Below are positions 19,481 through 28,254 of a stretch of DNA of 64,000 nt, piece by piece. The translations under genes were made by a program, and so were the position numbers. The DNA comes from UBA4656 sp002405525 (GTDB lineage Bacteria > Pseudomonadota > Gammaproteobacteria > Xanthomonadales > Ahniellaceae). The notes under the pieces were generated by a model. The model saw only the letters and a program-made list of their open reading frames with translations, made no database searches and was not told the origin of the DNA. Positions within the stretch are counted from its first letter, which is position 1. Each line of letters opens with the position of its first letter. The stretch covers positions 1-64,000 of the forward strand of contig DAIMGT010000003.1 in assembly GCA_036723735.1 (NCBI GenBank), in the 5' to 3' direction.

Positions 19481-20551
19481 TCACCGCATCGCTCGTCCCG
19501 CCGACAACTCGTGCACCGCCTGCACCAGGGTCGCCGCGCGCGCGGGGTCGACGTCGGGGGTGATGCCGTGGCCGAGGTTGAACACGTGGCCGGGGCCGTC
19601 GCCGAAGGAATCCAGCACCTCGGCCACCGCTGCGCGCACGGCAGCGTCGTTGCCGTAGAGCGCGACCGGATCGAGGTTGCCCTGCAGCGCAACCCGATGG
19701 CCGATGCGCGCGCGCGCTTCCGAAAGGTCGATGGTCCAGTCGAGGCCGACCGCATCGCAGCCGGTGTCGGCGATGGCTTCGAGCTGGTGCACGCCCTTGG
19801 CGAACAGGATCAGCGGCACGCGGTCGGCGCCGCTGCCGCGCGGCAGCTCGGCGGCGATCTGCGACATCCAGCGCAGCGAGAAGTCGCGGAAGTGGCGCGG
19901 GGTGAGCACGCCGCCCCAGGTGTCGAACACCATCACCGCCTGTGCACCGGCCTCGATCTGCGCGGCGAGGTACGCGGTGACGGCGCGCGCGTTGATCTCC
20001 AGCAGCTTGTGCAGGGTGGCGGGGTCGTCGTGCAGCATCGCCTTGATGCGCGCGAAACGCTCGCTTCCGCCGCCCTCGACCATGTAGCAGGCCAGGGTCC
20101 AGGGCGAGCCGGAGAATCCGATCAGCGGCACGCGGCCGCCGAGTTCGCGCCGGATCAAGGTCACGGCATCGGTGACGTAGCGCAGCTCGCTGGACATGTC
20201 GGGCACGCCGAGCTTCGCCACGTCCGCGGCGCTGCGCACCGGATGCGCGAACTGCGGACCCTCGCCCTCGGCGAAAGAAAGCCCGAGGCCCATCGCGTCC
20301 GGCACGGTGAGGATGTCGGAGAACAGGATCGCCGCGTCCAGCGGGAAGCGGTCCAGCGGCTGCAGGGTCACTTCGCAGGCCAGTTGCGGGTGCTTCGCCA
20401 GGTTCATGAAGCTGCCGGCGCGCGCACGCGTGGCCTTGTACTCGGGCAGGTAGCGGCCGGCCTGGCGCATCAGCCATACCGGCGTGCAGTCCACGGGTTC
20501 GCGGCGGAGCGCGCGCAGGAGGCGGTCGTTGCGGAGCGGAGCGAAGGACAT
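19481..20551 (-). CDS. hemE: Uroporphyrinogen decarboxylase
   Basis: 356 residues from ATG 20551, preceded by AGGTGACC; the in-frame GTG at 20557 has no such site. It converts uroporphyrinogen III to coproporphyrinogen III in heme synthesis. The signature WLMRQAGRYLPEYK opens the protein; GFSGSPWTLACYMVEG and FDTWGG carry other conserved positions. It is complete at the usual ~355 residues. The minus-strand run continues with the SPOR-like protein gene upstream. Confidence 0.97.
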   Translation of the reverse strand: MSFAPLRNDRLLRALRREPVDCTPVWLMRQAGRYLPEYKATRARAGSFMNLAKHPQLACEVTLQPLDRFPLDAAILFSDILTVPDAMGLGLSFAEGEGPQFAHPVRSAADVAKLGVPDMSSELRYVTDAVTLIRRELGGRVPLIGFSGSPWTLACYMVEGGGSERFARIKAMLHDDPATLHKLLEINARAVTAYLAAQIEAGAQAVMVFDTWGGVLTPRHFRDFSLRWMSQIAAELPRGSGADRVPLILFAKGVHQLEAIADTGCDAVGLDWTIDLSEARARIGHRVALQGNLDPVALYGNDAAVRAAVAEVLDSFGDGPGHVFNLGHGITPDVDPARAATLVQAVHELSAGRAMR

Positions 20552-20568
20552 GGTCACCTGCGGTGGGC

Positions 20569-21546
20569 TCAGGGCGGGGAAGGGTTGCGACGGACTTCAT
20601 CCTGCAACGGCCCGATGCGGCGCGCATAGGCGGCCGGCCGGCCGGCACGGAAGCCGGCGAGCGCATCCCACGCCGCGCGCGCGGCGGCGGCATCGTCGAA
20701 GTCCGACCACAGCAGCAGCACCTGCGGGGCGCCGCCTGCGTCGAGGGCGACCGCATACGCCGTGCCGCGGGCGAGCGCGCCGTCCGACCTGGTGACAAGG
20801 CGACGCCACTCGGCAGCCAGCGCTGCGCGGCTGCCGGCGCGCGCGAGTTGCAGGGTCGCGCGCCGCGGCGGCAGGGCGAGGAAAGCGTCGCGGCCGGCGA
20901 GCGGCACCATATCGGCCGGCTGCGGAACTGCGGCCGGGACCGGGACCTGCGCCGACGCCTGCGCGGAAGCCGGCTCCGCCGATGGCGCCGCGGTCGTCGC
21001 GGCGGCTGCGGTCGCGGCGCTTGCGGAGGGTGTGGCGGTCGTCGGTGCCGCCGTGGTCACGGGCGGCGCGCCCGTCGCGATCGGCTCGGCCGCAGCGGCG
21101 TGCGCCGGTGCCGATGCCGGCAGGGCGTGGGGAGACAGACGCTGGCGTGGCGCGGCGATCAGCGGTGGCGGCGCGGCGGCCGCGGGCGCGCCGGGCTGCG
21201 GCGAGGGCGTCATCGCCCCGCGCGGCGCCCTGTTGCGCTCGCCGGCCGCACCGATGTTGTCGACGGCCTGCAGCGGTGGCGCGAACGGTGGGGCCTCGGC
21301 GGGTGCGGCGAGAAACGGCGGCGGCGTGGCCGCACCGCCGGGATCGCGCCGCAGGCTTTCGGTGCCGCGCCGGGGCGGCGGGTTGGCGCGGGTGCCGCAT
21401 TCCCACGTGCGCCCGTCCGCGGCGGACACGCAGACCATGTCCGCCTCGCGTGTGCGACTGGCAGCCTCGCCGGCCGCCGGCACCGGCGGCGCCAGGGCGA
21501 GAAGCAGCCCGCAGGCCGCGATGCTTCGCCGCCGGCTGCTAGTCAT
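20569..21546 (-). CDS. Exported Ala/Pro-rich protein with SPOR-like C-terminal domain
   Basis: 325 residues. Signal peptide (SIAACGLLLALAPPVPAAGE), then a conserved short block with two Cys (MVCVSAADGRTWECGT), a ~150-residue low-complexity Ala/Pro/Thr linker, and a C-terminal domain (FLALPPRRATLQLARAGSRA ... GTAYAVALDAGGAPQVLLLW ... ARRIGPLQDEV) resembling SPOR domains that bind denuded glycan strands at the division septum. Its start overlaps the WGR-domain gene by 8 bp and it lies 17 bp upstream of hemE. The SPOR assignment is from pattern, not proof. Confidence 0.78.
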   Translation of the reverse strand: MTSSRRRSIAACGLLLALAPPVPAAGEAASRTREADMVCVSAADGRTWECGTRANPPPRRGTESLRRDPGGAATPPPFLAAPAEAPPFAPPLQAVDNIGAAGERNRAPRGAMTPSPQPGAPAAAAPPPLIAAPRQRLSPHALPASAPAHAAAAEPIATGAPPVTTAAPTTATPSASAATAAAATTAAPSAEPASAQASAQVPVPAAVPQPADMVPLAGRDAFLALPPRRATLQLARAGSRAALAAEWRRLVTRSDGALARGTAYAVALDAGGAPQVLLLWSDFDDAAAARAAWDALAGFRAGRPAAYARRIGPLQDEVRRNPSPP

Positions 21547-21814
21547 CCCCGTACTGCAGCCCCGCCGGGGCTTCGGCGCCCTGGGTGAACATGATCTGGA
21601 AGCCGCGCCGCAGTTCGCGGTCGCGCGCAGCCGTCAGCGCGGCCTCGGCGGCGTCGCGGTCGAGGAAGACCTCGCGCTTGAGGGTGGCGCGACCGCCCTG
21701 CTGGCCCGATTCGCGGAGCAGCATCCAGCCGCCGAGCAGGTCCTGCTGCAGGATCAGGTGGCAGTACCGCGGGGCCTCCGCGCTGCGGGGCGGGGTCTGC
21801 ATGAAGATGCGCAT
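21539..21814 (-). CDS. WGR-domain small protein
   Basis: 91 residues. RYCHLILQQDLLGGWMLLRE corresponds to the WGR core strand order, and RGFQIMFTQG closes it. WGR domains occur in PARPs and some bacterial DNA-associated proteins and can bind nucleic acid ends; alone, their role is unknown. Overlaps the downstream SPOR-like gene, so they are an operon. Confidence 0.75.
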   Translation of the reverse strand: MRIFMQTPPRSAEAPRYCHLILQQDLLGGWMLLRESGQQGGRATLKREVFLDRDAAEAALTAARDRELRRGFQIMFTQGAEAPAGLQYGDD

Positions 21815-21896
21815 GGCCCGCGATTGTAGGGCAGGGCGGGTCGCGCCGCGCGCCGCCGGCGCGGCGCGACCGCCGGCGCCGGGCCGGCGCCCGGGA

Positions 21897-22316
21897 TCAG
21901 AGGAATCGGATCGTCAACGGGTAGCGGTAGCACCAGCCGTCGTTGGCGCGCACCGCGGCGATGATCGTCACCACGATCCCGAACAGCCACAGGGCAGGCA
22001 GGATCAGGAAGCCGATCAGCACCAGAACGAGCAGGCAGCCGGCGAGAGCGTAGACGAGCATCGAGAGGTTGAAGTTGAGCACCTCGCGGCCGACCGCATC
22101 GATGTCCGGCGACTCGTGGCGCTTGACCAGCCAGATCACCAGCGGAATGAGCAGGTTGGCGAACGGGATGAAGTAACCGACCAGCGCCGAAAGGTGCAGG
22201 ACCACCGCGAGTGGCCGGTCCTTCTCGCCGAGGCTGCCGGCCGTATCGGGCGGCGGCAGACCGCGGACGTCCGCCGGCGGCGGGGACGGAGGCAGGGGCT
22301 GGGCGACGTCGGTCAC
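21897..22316 (-). CDS. DUF4870 (Tic20-like) membrane protein
   Basis: 139 residues. A ~30-residue Pro-rich cytoplasmic start, then the family signature LSALVGYFIPFANLLIPLVI, WLVKRHESPDIDAVGREVLN, and two more helices (LAGCLLVLVLIGFLILPALW). The family is a small four-helix membrane protein of unknown function found across bacteria. GC-rich hairpin-forming sequence lies between it and the WGR gene (21840-21890). Confidence 0.9.
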   Translation of the reverse strand: MTDVAQPLPPSPPPADVRGLPPPDTAGSLGEKDRPLAVVLHLSALVGYFIPFANLLIPLVIWLVKRHESPDIDAVGREVLNFNLSMLVYALAGCLLVLVLIGFLILPALWLFGIVVTIIAAVRANDGWCYRYPLTIRFL

Positions 22317-22395
22317 GCACGGTCTCCGGTGGAAAGCGCACGACCATGATGCCGCCGCGCCGCGCGCGACGGATGTGCCGTTTGTCAGGCCTCGG

Positions 22396-22683
22396 TCAGC
22401 GGCGACCGCCGCCCGGCGACATGATGCGCACCGAGCAGATCTCGTGGTCGCCGCGCGAGATCAGTCCGTCGCGGTCGACGTCACAGCCGCGGGCGATGTC
22501 CTTCTCGCTGTCCGAGATCCGCGACAGGAACTCGGCGACGGTCACCTGGCCGTCGCGGTTGAGGTCGTAGTCCTCGTAGGCGAAGAAGGTGTCAGGCTCG
22601 ATCGCCTGCGGCACCTCCTGCTGGGCGAGGGCGCTGCCGAAGGGAGCAAGAGCGAGCAGGACGGCGGTCAGGGTGGTGCGCAT
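22396..22683 (-). CDS. Exported EF-hand protein
   Basis: 95 residues from ATG 22683 (the frame extends upstream, but the ATG opens the signal peptide MRTTLTAVLLALAPFGSALA). Two EF-hand-like loops: DLNRDGQVTVAEF near residues 40-52 and DVDRDGLISRGDHE near 68-81. Two Cys (RGCDVDRD, HEICSV) could form a disulfide. It should bind Ca2+ in the periplasm; the partner is unknown. Confidence 0.88.
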   Translation of the reverse strand: MRTTLTAVLLALAPFGSALAQQEVPQAIEPDTFFAYEDYDLNRDGQVTVAEFLSRISDSEKDIARGCDVDRDGLISRGDHEICSVRIMSPGGGRR

Positions 22684-22807
22684 GGCGGAGGTTTCCGCTG
22701 GAAGTCCAACCCCGATCGTGGCGTCGCCGCAGCGTGTGTTCAACCATTGCGGGACGAACGGCAGGCCTGCGCGGCACGGGCGGTCGGTCTCGGGCCCGGA
22801 TGCCGGC

Positions 22808-23488
22808 TCAGAACGGCTTGGTTGCGCCGAGGAAGCCCACCGACGCGATGCCGATCCAGTATACGTAGGCCAGCCCGCGGCCGGTGCGGATCGAGCGCTC
22901 CAGCGTGGCCTCCACCGCCGCGTCCGGCCCTGCGGCAAGGCGCCGGAACATCGCGGTCCACTCGCGCATGATGAAGCGCAGTTTCAGGCCGATCACCAGC
23001 AGCAGCGCATAGATCCCGACTTTGGCCGCGAACCAGCGCAGGCCCGGGTCGCCCTTGAACGGCCCATGCCCGAGCAGCGAGGACACGGCGGCCAGCAGCA
23101 GCAGCGGGATCAGCACGAAGCGCACGGCCTCGTCGATCCGGGTCAGCCGGATCCCGGTGTCGGTCTCGCGGAAGAAGAATGCCGCCCAGCACAGCGACAG
23201 CCAGGCGAGCGCGAGCGTCCAGTTGAGCACCAGCCAGCCGCCGCCGTGTGGATTGACGGTCCACAAATGGCCCATGTGGATGCCCAGCGGCAGCAGCAGG
23301 ATGATGCCGCTGCGCGCGAGGATGTCGATCCGGTAGGCGGTCTCCATGTGCCGCCGGCGCTCGTCCAGCGGCAGTTTGCGGTTGACCACGTTGTACGAGG
23401 TCTGGAACACGCCCCACTCTCCGCCCAGCCAGTAGACCATGGCGAGGATGTGCAGCCAGCGCAGCACGTTGAGTTCCGAAACGTCCAT
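22808..23488 (-). CDS. Integral membrane protein, CopD/DUF2269-like
   Basis: 226 residues, about five to six helices. Conserved-looking His residues lie inside or at the edge of helices (LRWLHILAMVYWLGGEW; LPLGIHMGHLW), which could ligate heme or metal as in CopD-like proteins. Charged loops include NRKLPLDERRRHME and FRETDTGIRLTRIDE. The family is a conserved proteobacterial membrane protein, function not established. The next minus gene is a phytase-like esterase 261 bp upstream. Confidence 0.75.
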   Translation of the reverse strand: MDVSELNVLRWLHILAMVYWLGGEWGVFQTSYNVVNRKLPLDERRRHMETAYRIDILARSGIILLLPLGIHMGHLWTVNPHGGGWLVLNWTLALAWLSLCWAAFFFRETDTGIRLTRIDEAVRFVLIPLLLLAAVSSLLGHGPFKGDPGLRWFAAKVGIYALLLVIGLKLRFIMREWTAMFRRLAAGPDAAVEATLERSIRTGRGLAYVYWIGIASVGFLGATKPF

Positions 23489-23749
23489 GCGCGGCTCCGC
23501 GGAGGGGACCAGGGCTGGTCGGCGCGGTCATTGGTCCGGACAACTTCGATCCCTGTCAAGTCGCAGCGCCGCGGCCGGGGCGGCTTCGTGCGGCGGCACC
23601 GCGGGCCCGGAGCGTGCGCGAGTCCGCATGTTCCGCCCGTGGCGGGGCCGGCGCAGGCCCGGACCGGTTCGCGCGCATCCGGCCGTGGTGCGTCCGACGG
23701 AAGCGTGGGGCGGCCGCCACCCGGCGGCGAGCCGGTCCCGCGCAGCCGC

Positions 23750-25051
23750 TCAGCGGCCGGTGCGGGCGCGCAGCAGTATGAACTCGGTGTCGTCCGCGCG
23801 GTGCAGGAAGCGACCGGCCGAGAACGGCAGGTTGTTGTCGTTGGCCAGCAGCAGGCGGCCGTCGCCGAGCACCGCCAGCGCTTCCGGGGTCGCGAACGGC
23901 AGCCCGAAGCGGCCCGCCGCGAGCGCGCTGTCGCCGCGCTGACGCGCCACGCCGCGCGGGTCGGCGAGGTCGAGCAGGTCCTGTGCGCCGACGCGGCGCC
24001 CCTCCGGACCCTCGAACCGCAGACGCACCAGGGCCCGATGGCGCGCCGGCGTGGCAAAGCATCCGGGCGGCGGTCGGCCGTCGCCGCAGGCCAGTCCCGG
24101 ATCGCCCTCGCCGCCGTCGCGTTCCAGCATCCAGGCGTCGCCGGCAGCGTCGAAGGCGAGGTCGCCGACCGACGTCGCGTCGGGGGCCAGCGGCACGCGG
24201 CGCGCTTCGCCGGTCCAGGATCCGGTCCGCGGGTCGAAGGCGAGCATGCGCAGCCAACCGCTTTCCGGCCGACCCTGAGCGTCGACCAGCGGTTTCTCCA
24301 GCAGCGCCCACAGGCGCGCCCCGCCGGGCTCGGCGGCCAGCGCCTCGAAACCGCCCGAGCGCTGCACCTGCGGCGGCGTGGCGGGGTCGGGTGCGTGGTG
24401 GTCGGGGCTGCGCAGCAGCGCGCCGTCGATCCGCGCCTCGAACCAGCCGCGCAGCACTCCGTTGCGGTCGAAGCGCAGCAGGTAGGGCCCGAACTCGTCG
24501 CCGATCCAGAATCCGCCGGCGTCGGCGACCAGGCTCTCCGGGTCGAGGTCGGCGCCGGTGAGGAAGCGTCGGCGGGTGCCTTCGTGGGTGATGCGGAACC
24601 CGATCACGGACTGTGGATCGCGCAGGAACAGCGTGGCTTCGCGGCGCACCTCGCCGCGCGCGAAATCGATCCGCAGGCGATGCAGCATCAGCATCGCATC
24701 CGGGCTGTTGCGCCGGGTGCCGAAACCATTGTCCGACAGCGCCCACCAGCGGCCGCGGCCGGCATCGGCGATGGCGGAGATGCCCTGCAGCGGTTGGCCG
24801 CGGAACGGCAGCGCAAGCCCGGTGGGGCGACCTTCCGGCGCGGGGCCGGTGGTCGCCGGCGCGCCGCCCTGGTGGTCGTTGCGCAGGTTGCCGGGGCCGG
24901 TGTACTTGCCGGACAGTCGGAAGTCCGCCGGTGCGCCGCACGGCGGCGGCACGAAGGTCGCTGCCGGCAGCACGGACTGGGCTTCGACTTCGAAACCGTC
25001 CGCTCCGGCGGCCCCGGCGGCGAGCAGCAGGCAAGGCAGCAGTCGGTGCAT
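23750..25051 (-). CDS. Exported esterase-like protein of the phytase-like family
   Basis: 433 residues from ATG 25051, which starts the signal peptide MHRLLPCLLLAAGAAGADG. The pattern QGISAIADAGRGRWWALSDN, then GNFGTR-like GFGTRRNSP, ADLDPESLVADAGGFWIGDE and ATPEALAVLGDGRLLLANDN is the 'esterase-like activity of phytase' beta-propeller family. Family members hydrolyse phosphate or carboxyl esters outside the cell; the substrate is not predictable. Complete and unusually Ala/Arg-rich. Confidence 0.88.
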   Translation of the reverse strand: MHRLLPCLLLAAGAAGADGFEVEAQSVLPAATFVPPPCGAPADFRLSGKYTGPGNLRNDHQGGAPATTGPAPEGRPTGLALPFRGQPLQGISAIADAGRGRWWALSDNGFGTRRNSPDAMLMLHRLRIDFARGEVRREATLFLRDPQSVIGFRITHEGTRRRFLTGADLDPESLVADAGGFWIGDEFGPYLLRFDRNGVLRGWFEARIDGALLRSPDHHAPDPATPPQVQRSGGFEALAAEPGGARLWALLEKPLVDAQGRPESGWLRMLAFDPRTGSWTGEARRVPLAPDATSVGDLAFDAAGDAWMLERDGGEGDPGLACGDGRPPPGCFATPARHRALVRLRFEGPEGRRVGAQDLLDLADPRGVARQRGDSALAAGRFGLPFATPEALAVLGDGRLLLANDNNLPFSAGRFLHRADDTEFILLRARTGR

Positions 25052-25262
25052 GAGCGGCCCCGGACGCGGAGCCCCGGATTGCAGCATGCGCCGGCTCGCC
25101 GCGCCAGGTCACGCGCGACGGCGGAGCCGCTGTGGAAGCAACGCAGGTGCGGGCGCTTGGCCGGAGGGTCCGCGACGGCGAAGCTGTTCCGCCGGTCCGC
25201 TCAGAGCCTCCCGCAAATCATGCAGTGGCGTGCATGACTCGCGCACGGGCCATCCATGGCGT

Positions 25263-25296
25263 GCCTGAGAGGCTGTCATTTCACAGCCTCTCAGGC
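25263..25296 (-). terminator. Perfect 14-bp hairpin over the winged-helix gene stop codon
   Basis: Arms 25263-25276 and 25283-25296 are perfect complements with a 6-base loop (CATTTC). It overlaps the stop at 25291-25293. There is no T run, so it may act as an RNA 3'-end stabiliser or a repeat element rather than a classical terminator. A similar GAGAG/CTCTC hairpin follows the gene at 30646-31344. Confidence 0.55.
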
Positions 25297-25975
25297 CGCG
25301 CGGCGACGCAGCGGCGGCAGGGTGGCGGCGAGTTCGGGCGGCCAGCCGCGACGCAGGCGCTGGCACACCGTCGCCGCGCTGGGCCGTTCGGCATCGTGCG
25401 TCGGCATCCATTCCTTCAGGAACAGCGGGGCCGCGGGCTCGCGCGGGATCGCCGGCCGGAAGCCAGCGTCGATGAGGTCGCGCGGGCGCAGCGGCGCCGC
25501 GGCAGCGTGCGACAAGCCCGGCAGCGCATAGCGCACCTGGCCGTCCGGCGCCGGCACCCGGCGCAGACGGCCGCGCCGCGCCAGCATGCACAGGGTGGCG
25601 GAAACCCGCGACGCCGAGCGCGCATCGTCCGGCAGCCCGGCCAGCAGAACGACTTCGGCGGCGCGCAGTGCGCGCCCGCTGTCGCGACAGTACCTCGAGC
25701 ACCCGCGCGGTCAGCGTGTGCGCCGCGACAGCCGGTGCGGGCCGGGGCGCGGCGGCGGACGCCTGCCTCGTATGCGGCGCGGCACAGGCATAGCGCAGGT
25801 GGCCGGGTCCTTCATGCCGGCGCTTCAAGCGGCCGGCGCGGACCAGCAACCGCACCGCGCGCTCGGTGTCGGCGATGGGAAGGCCGACCGCGGCCGCGAT
25901 CTGCGGCAAGTCGAGACCATCCGGCCGGGCTTCGATTTGCAGCAGCATCCGGCGCAACAGGGCACTGTCCTTCAT
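25291..25975 (-). pseudogene. Double winged-helix DNA-binding protein, single-base frameshift
   Basis: From ATG 25975 (GGAG five bases upstream) the frame reads a first winged helix (RRMLLQIEARPDGLDLPQIA ... LVRAGRLKRR ... LRYACA), a linker, and the start of a second (LTARVLE). It then falls into shadow sequence; the matching frame resumes as CRDSGRALRAAEVVLLAGLP ... LARRGRLRRV ... RYALPGL and ends at 25291. The span of 685 bases equals 228 codons plus one. Removing one G of GAGG near 25690 restores VLEYCRDSGRAL, a 227-residue protein. Either a recent mutation or a base-call error. The two halves look like a duplicated domain. No family name recognised. Confidence 0.7.
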
Positions 25976-26341
25976 TGTCGCTCCGGGTTGGTGTGGGGGA
26001 CCGTGCATCCCTGCCGTCGCCATCGCGGAGCGGGGACGACCGCGGCGTGCCAGCGCCGCCTCGGCGGTCGACGGCCTCGATACGTTGACGTTGGAGGACA
26101 CTCGATCCCCCAGCGGGCGTCGCGCGCGGCCCCATCGCCGGTCAGGAACCTCAACCCGCGGCCTCGCTGCGGTCACGACGGACCGGGCGGCTGCGGGCCC
26201 GTACCGCGTGGCATCGCTGCAGGCCTCGGCGCGGCAGACAGGACAGCTGCGCCCGTCGCGTCGCGCCGCGGCAGGCCGACGCGCGCCACCGCGCGCGCCG
26301 CAGGGCCCCGGGACGGCCCGGCGTGCGATCCGCGCGCTCGG
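25976..26341. other. 366-bp gap, probably promoter region only
   Basis: Between the start of the winged-helix gene and the end of the transglutaminase gene. Very GC-rich; the many open frames across it lack any homology-like pattern. I see no repeat, RNA or convincing promoter. Confidence 0.4.
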
Positions 26342-27688
26342 CTACTCTGACTCCCGCCACTCGAAGCGGTAGCGCCATCGGTCGAAGTACAGATTCCCGC
26401 CGTCCCACTCGACCTCGCCGCGCTGGGCGTCCACAGGTTCGGAGCGGGCGTGCCGCTTGGGCGGGCTGAAGGGCTGGCCCCAGTCCTCGTTGAAGGCGAT
26501 CCGGTAGCCGTCGACGGCACCGAAATAGAAACCGCGCAGCGCGGGATCGTCGCTGGCCAGCAGGCCGTGGGTGGGGTCCATCGGCACCCAGCCCCAGGGC
26601 GCGATGTACGCCTCGAGCCAGTCATGCATGGTGTCGAAGTCGGTGGGCGACAACTGCCAGCCGGACTGCCAGCGCGCCGGGATGCCGTTCAGGCGCAGGG
26701 CCGTGATCAGCCACATCGCCTTTTCGCCACAATCGGCCGAGCGCGCGCGCAGCGCGTGCAGGCCGAGGTCGTCGATGGTCGAGTATTCGCGCGCCACCGC
26801 CCACGGCTTGGCCGCCACCGCCTCGAACAGGCGCCGCGCGACGTCGACCGGATTGCGCGCGGCGCCGACCACCGACGTCGACCAGGCATGCATCGCCGGC
26901 GAGAAGCGCACGTGCGGTGCCCGCTCGCCCAGTTGCGCGGACAGCCGCTCGCGTTCGGCCGCATCGAGCGGCCGCGCGAGCGTGGGGTCGAGCCGCGCGA
27001 TCCGCGCGCGCGTGGTGAGCGCATAGGTGATCGACGCGCGCGTCGGCTCGCCGGAGCGCGCGATCGCCTCCAGGTAGGCGCCGCGCTGCAGGTCGTCGCT
27101 CGGCGCGACGCGCGCGGGGGGTGTGGATGCCTCGAGGACGATCGCTTCCTGCACGCCCGCGATCGCGCGCGGGAAGGGAATCCAGATTCGCAGCGTGGCG
27201 CCGTCGGGCACCGCGTCCGGCTCGACCTCGACCGTGTGGGTGACGCGGAAGCGGCGCGGGTCGATGCGCGCGATCGCCAGCGGGTCGTCGCCGCGCGCCG
27301 CCGCGGCGTCGGACACCCAGCGCGCATGCAGCGGATGGGCCCGGTACAGCGGCCCGTCGTCCGGCGCCGGTGGCGGCACCGCGCGCGCTGCCGCGGCCGG
27401 TTCCAGCAGCAGCAGGTTGCGCACTGCGCTGCCGAACCAGCGCCGCTCGTCGCCGATCACCATCGATTGCAGCGCGCCGCTGGCGGTCCAGCGGTCGATG
27501 TCGCCGTCGTCGGCATCGGGGATGCGCTGCCGCAGGCGATCGGCCAGTGCGGCGCGATCGTGCGGGAAATCCAGCGCGACCCGGCGCTGCCGCTCGGGCG
27601 CGGGGACCTGCAGCGGATCGGCGCCGGCGGCAGCGGCCAGCGCGAGCAGCGGGACGGCGAGCCAGCGCGTCACGAAGCCGGAATGCAT
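26342..27688 (-). CDS. Exported transglutaminase-like cysteine protease/peptidase
   Basis: 448 residues. Signal peptide at the start (RWLAVPLLALAAAAGADP). The C-terminal half has the transglutaminase triad: Cys in SADCGEKAMWLI (near 318), His in FDTMHDWLEAY (near 353) and Asp in PMDPTHG (near 370). The N-terminal ~220 residues form a beta-rich domain typical of the DUF3857/transglutaminase-like secreted proteins. It probably cleaves or modifies amide bonds in the periplasm. Complete; catalytic residues intact. Confidence 0.9.
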   Translation of the reverse strand: MHSGFVTRWLAVPLLALAAAAGADPLQVPAPERQRRVALDFPHDRAALADRLRQRIPDADDGDIDRWTASGALQSMVIGDERRWFGSAVRNLLLLEPAAAARAVPPPAPDDGPLYRAHPLHARWVSDAAAARGDDPLAIARIDPRRFRVTHTVEVEPDAVPDGATLRIWIPFPRAIAGVQEAIVLEASTPPARVAPSDDLQRGAYLEAIARSGEPTRASITYALTTRARIARLDPTLARPLDAAERERLSAQLGERAPHVRFSPAMHAWSTSVVGAARNPVDVARRLFEAVAAKPWAVAREYSTIDDLGLHALRARSADCGEKAMWLITALRLNGIPARWQSGWQLSPTDFDTMHDWLEAYIAPWGWVPMDPTHGLLASDDPALRGFYFGAVDGYRIAFNEDWGQPFSPPKRHARSEPVDAQRGEVEWDGGNLYFDRWRYRFEWRESE

Positions 27689-27756
27689 GGGGTCAGGTTC
27701 ACTTTCGTGTCGTCACGCTGGCGTTACCGCGGGAAATGAACCGGGTTGCCCGGTCG

Positions 27757-28146
27757 CTATCGAAGCGCGTGCTGGATCACGGCGGTGTCGATGTGCTGCC
27801 TGAAGGAGCGGATGCGGCCTGCGTCGAACTTCCAGACGTGCGCGAACGGCGCCTTGACGCTCTTCCCTGTCGCCCGGTAGGTCCCGCTGCATTCGCCGAG
27901 GGCGACCACGGTCTCGTTGTCGGCGACGAGTTCGTGCAGCGCGACGGCGAAACCGTCCCAGTCGAAGCCGAGTTTCGCGAAGACGTTCTGCACGACGGCG
28001 ACCGGCCCGACAAAGGTGCCGGCGTAGGGAAAGCCTTCCGCTTCGGTCCAGGTGATGTCCGGCGAAAAGGAAGAGAGCACGGTCAGGATGTCGCCGCGCG
28101 CGAATGCCGCATAGAGATTGGCGATGGTGTCCGCATGTCCAGCCAT
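27757..28146 (-). CDS. SnoaL-like/NTF2-fold protein
   Basis: 129 residues from ATG 28146, chosen because GGGAGG lies six bases upstream; the ATG at 28152 would abut it. ADTIANLYAAFARGDILTVL and the FAHVWKFDAGRIRSFRQHID end give the SnoaL-like cone fold. Family members include polyketide cyclases, dehydratases and many uncharacterised stress proteins; no catalytic residue can be assigned. Confidence 0.88.
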   Translation of the reverse strand: MAGHADTIANLYAAFARGDILTVLSSFSPDITWTEAEGFPYAGTFVGPVAVVQNVFAKLGFDWDGFAVALHELVADNETVVALGECSGTYRATGKSVKAPFAHVWKFDAGRIRSFRQHIDTAVIQHALR

Positions 28147-28254
28147 GATCATCCTCCCGTCAGAGTGTTTCCGGTTCCGCGCGGCACCGGGGTCGGTCGC
28201 GATCCGCGGCGCCGGCCGCGACACGGCGCGCCACGATCCGACGATGCAGCGGTG

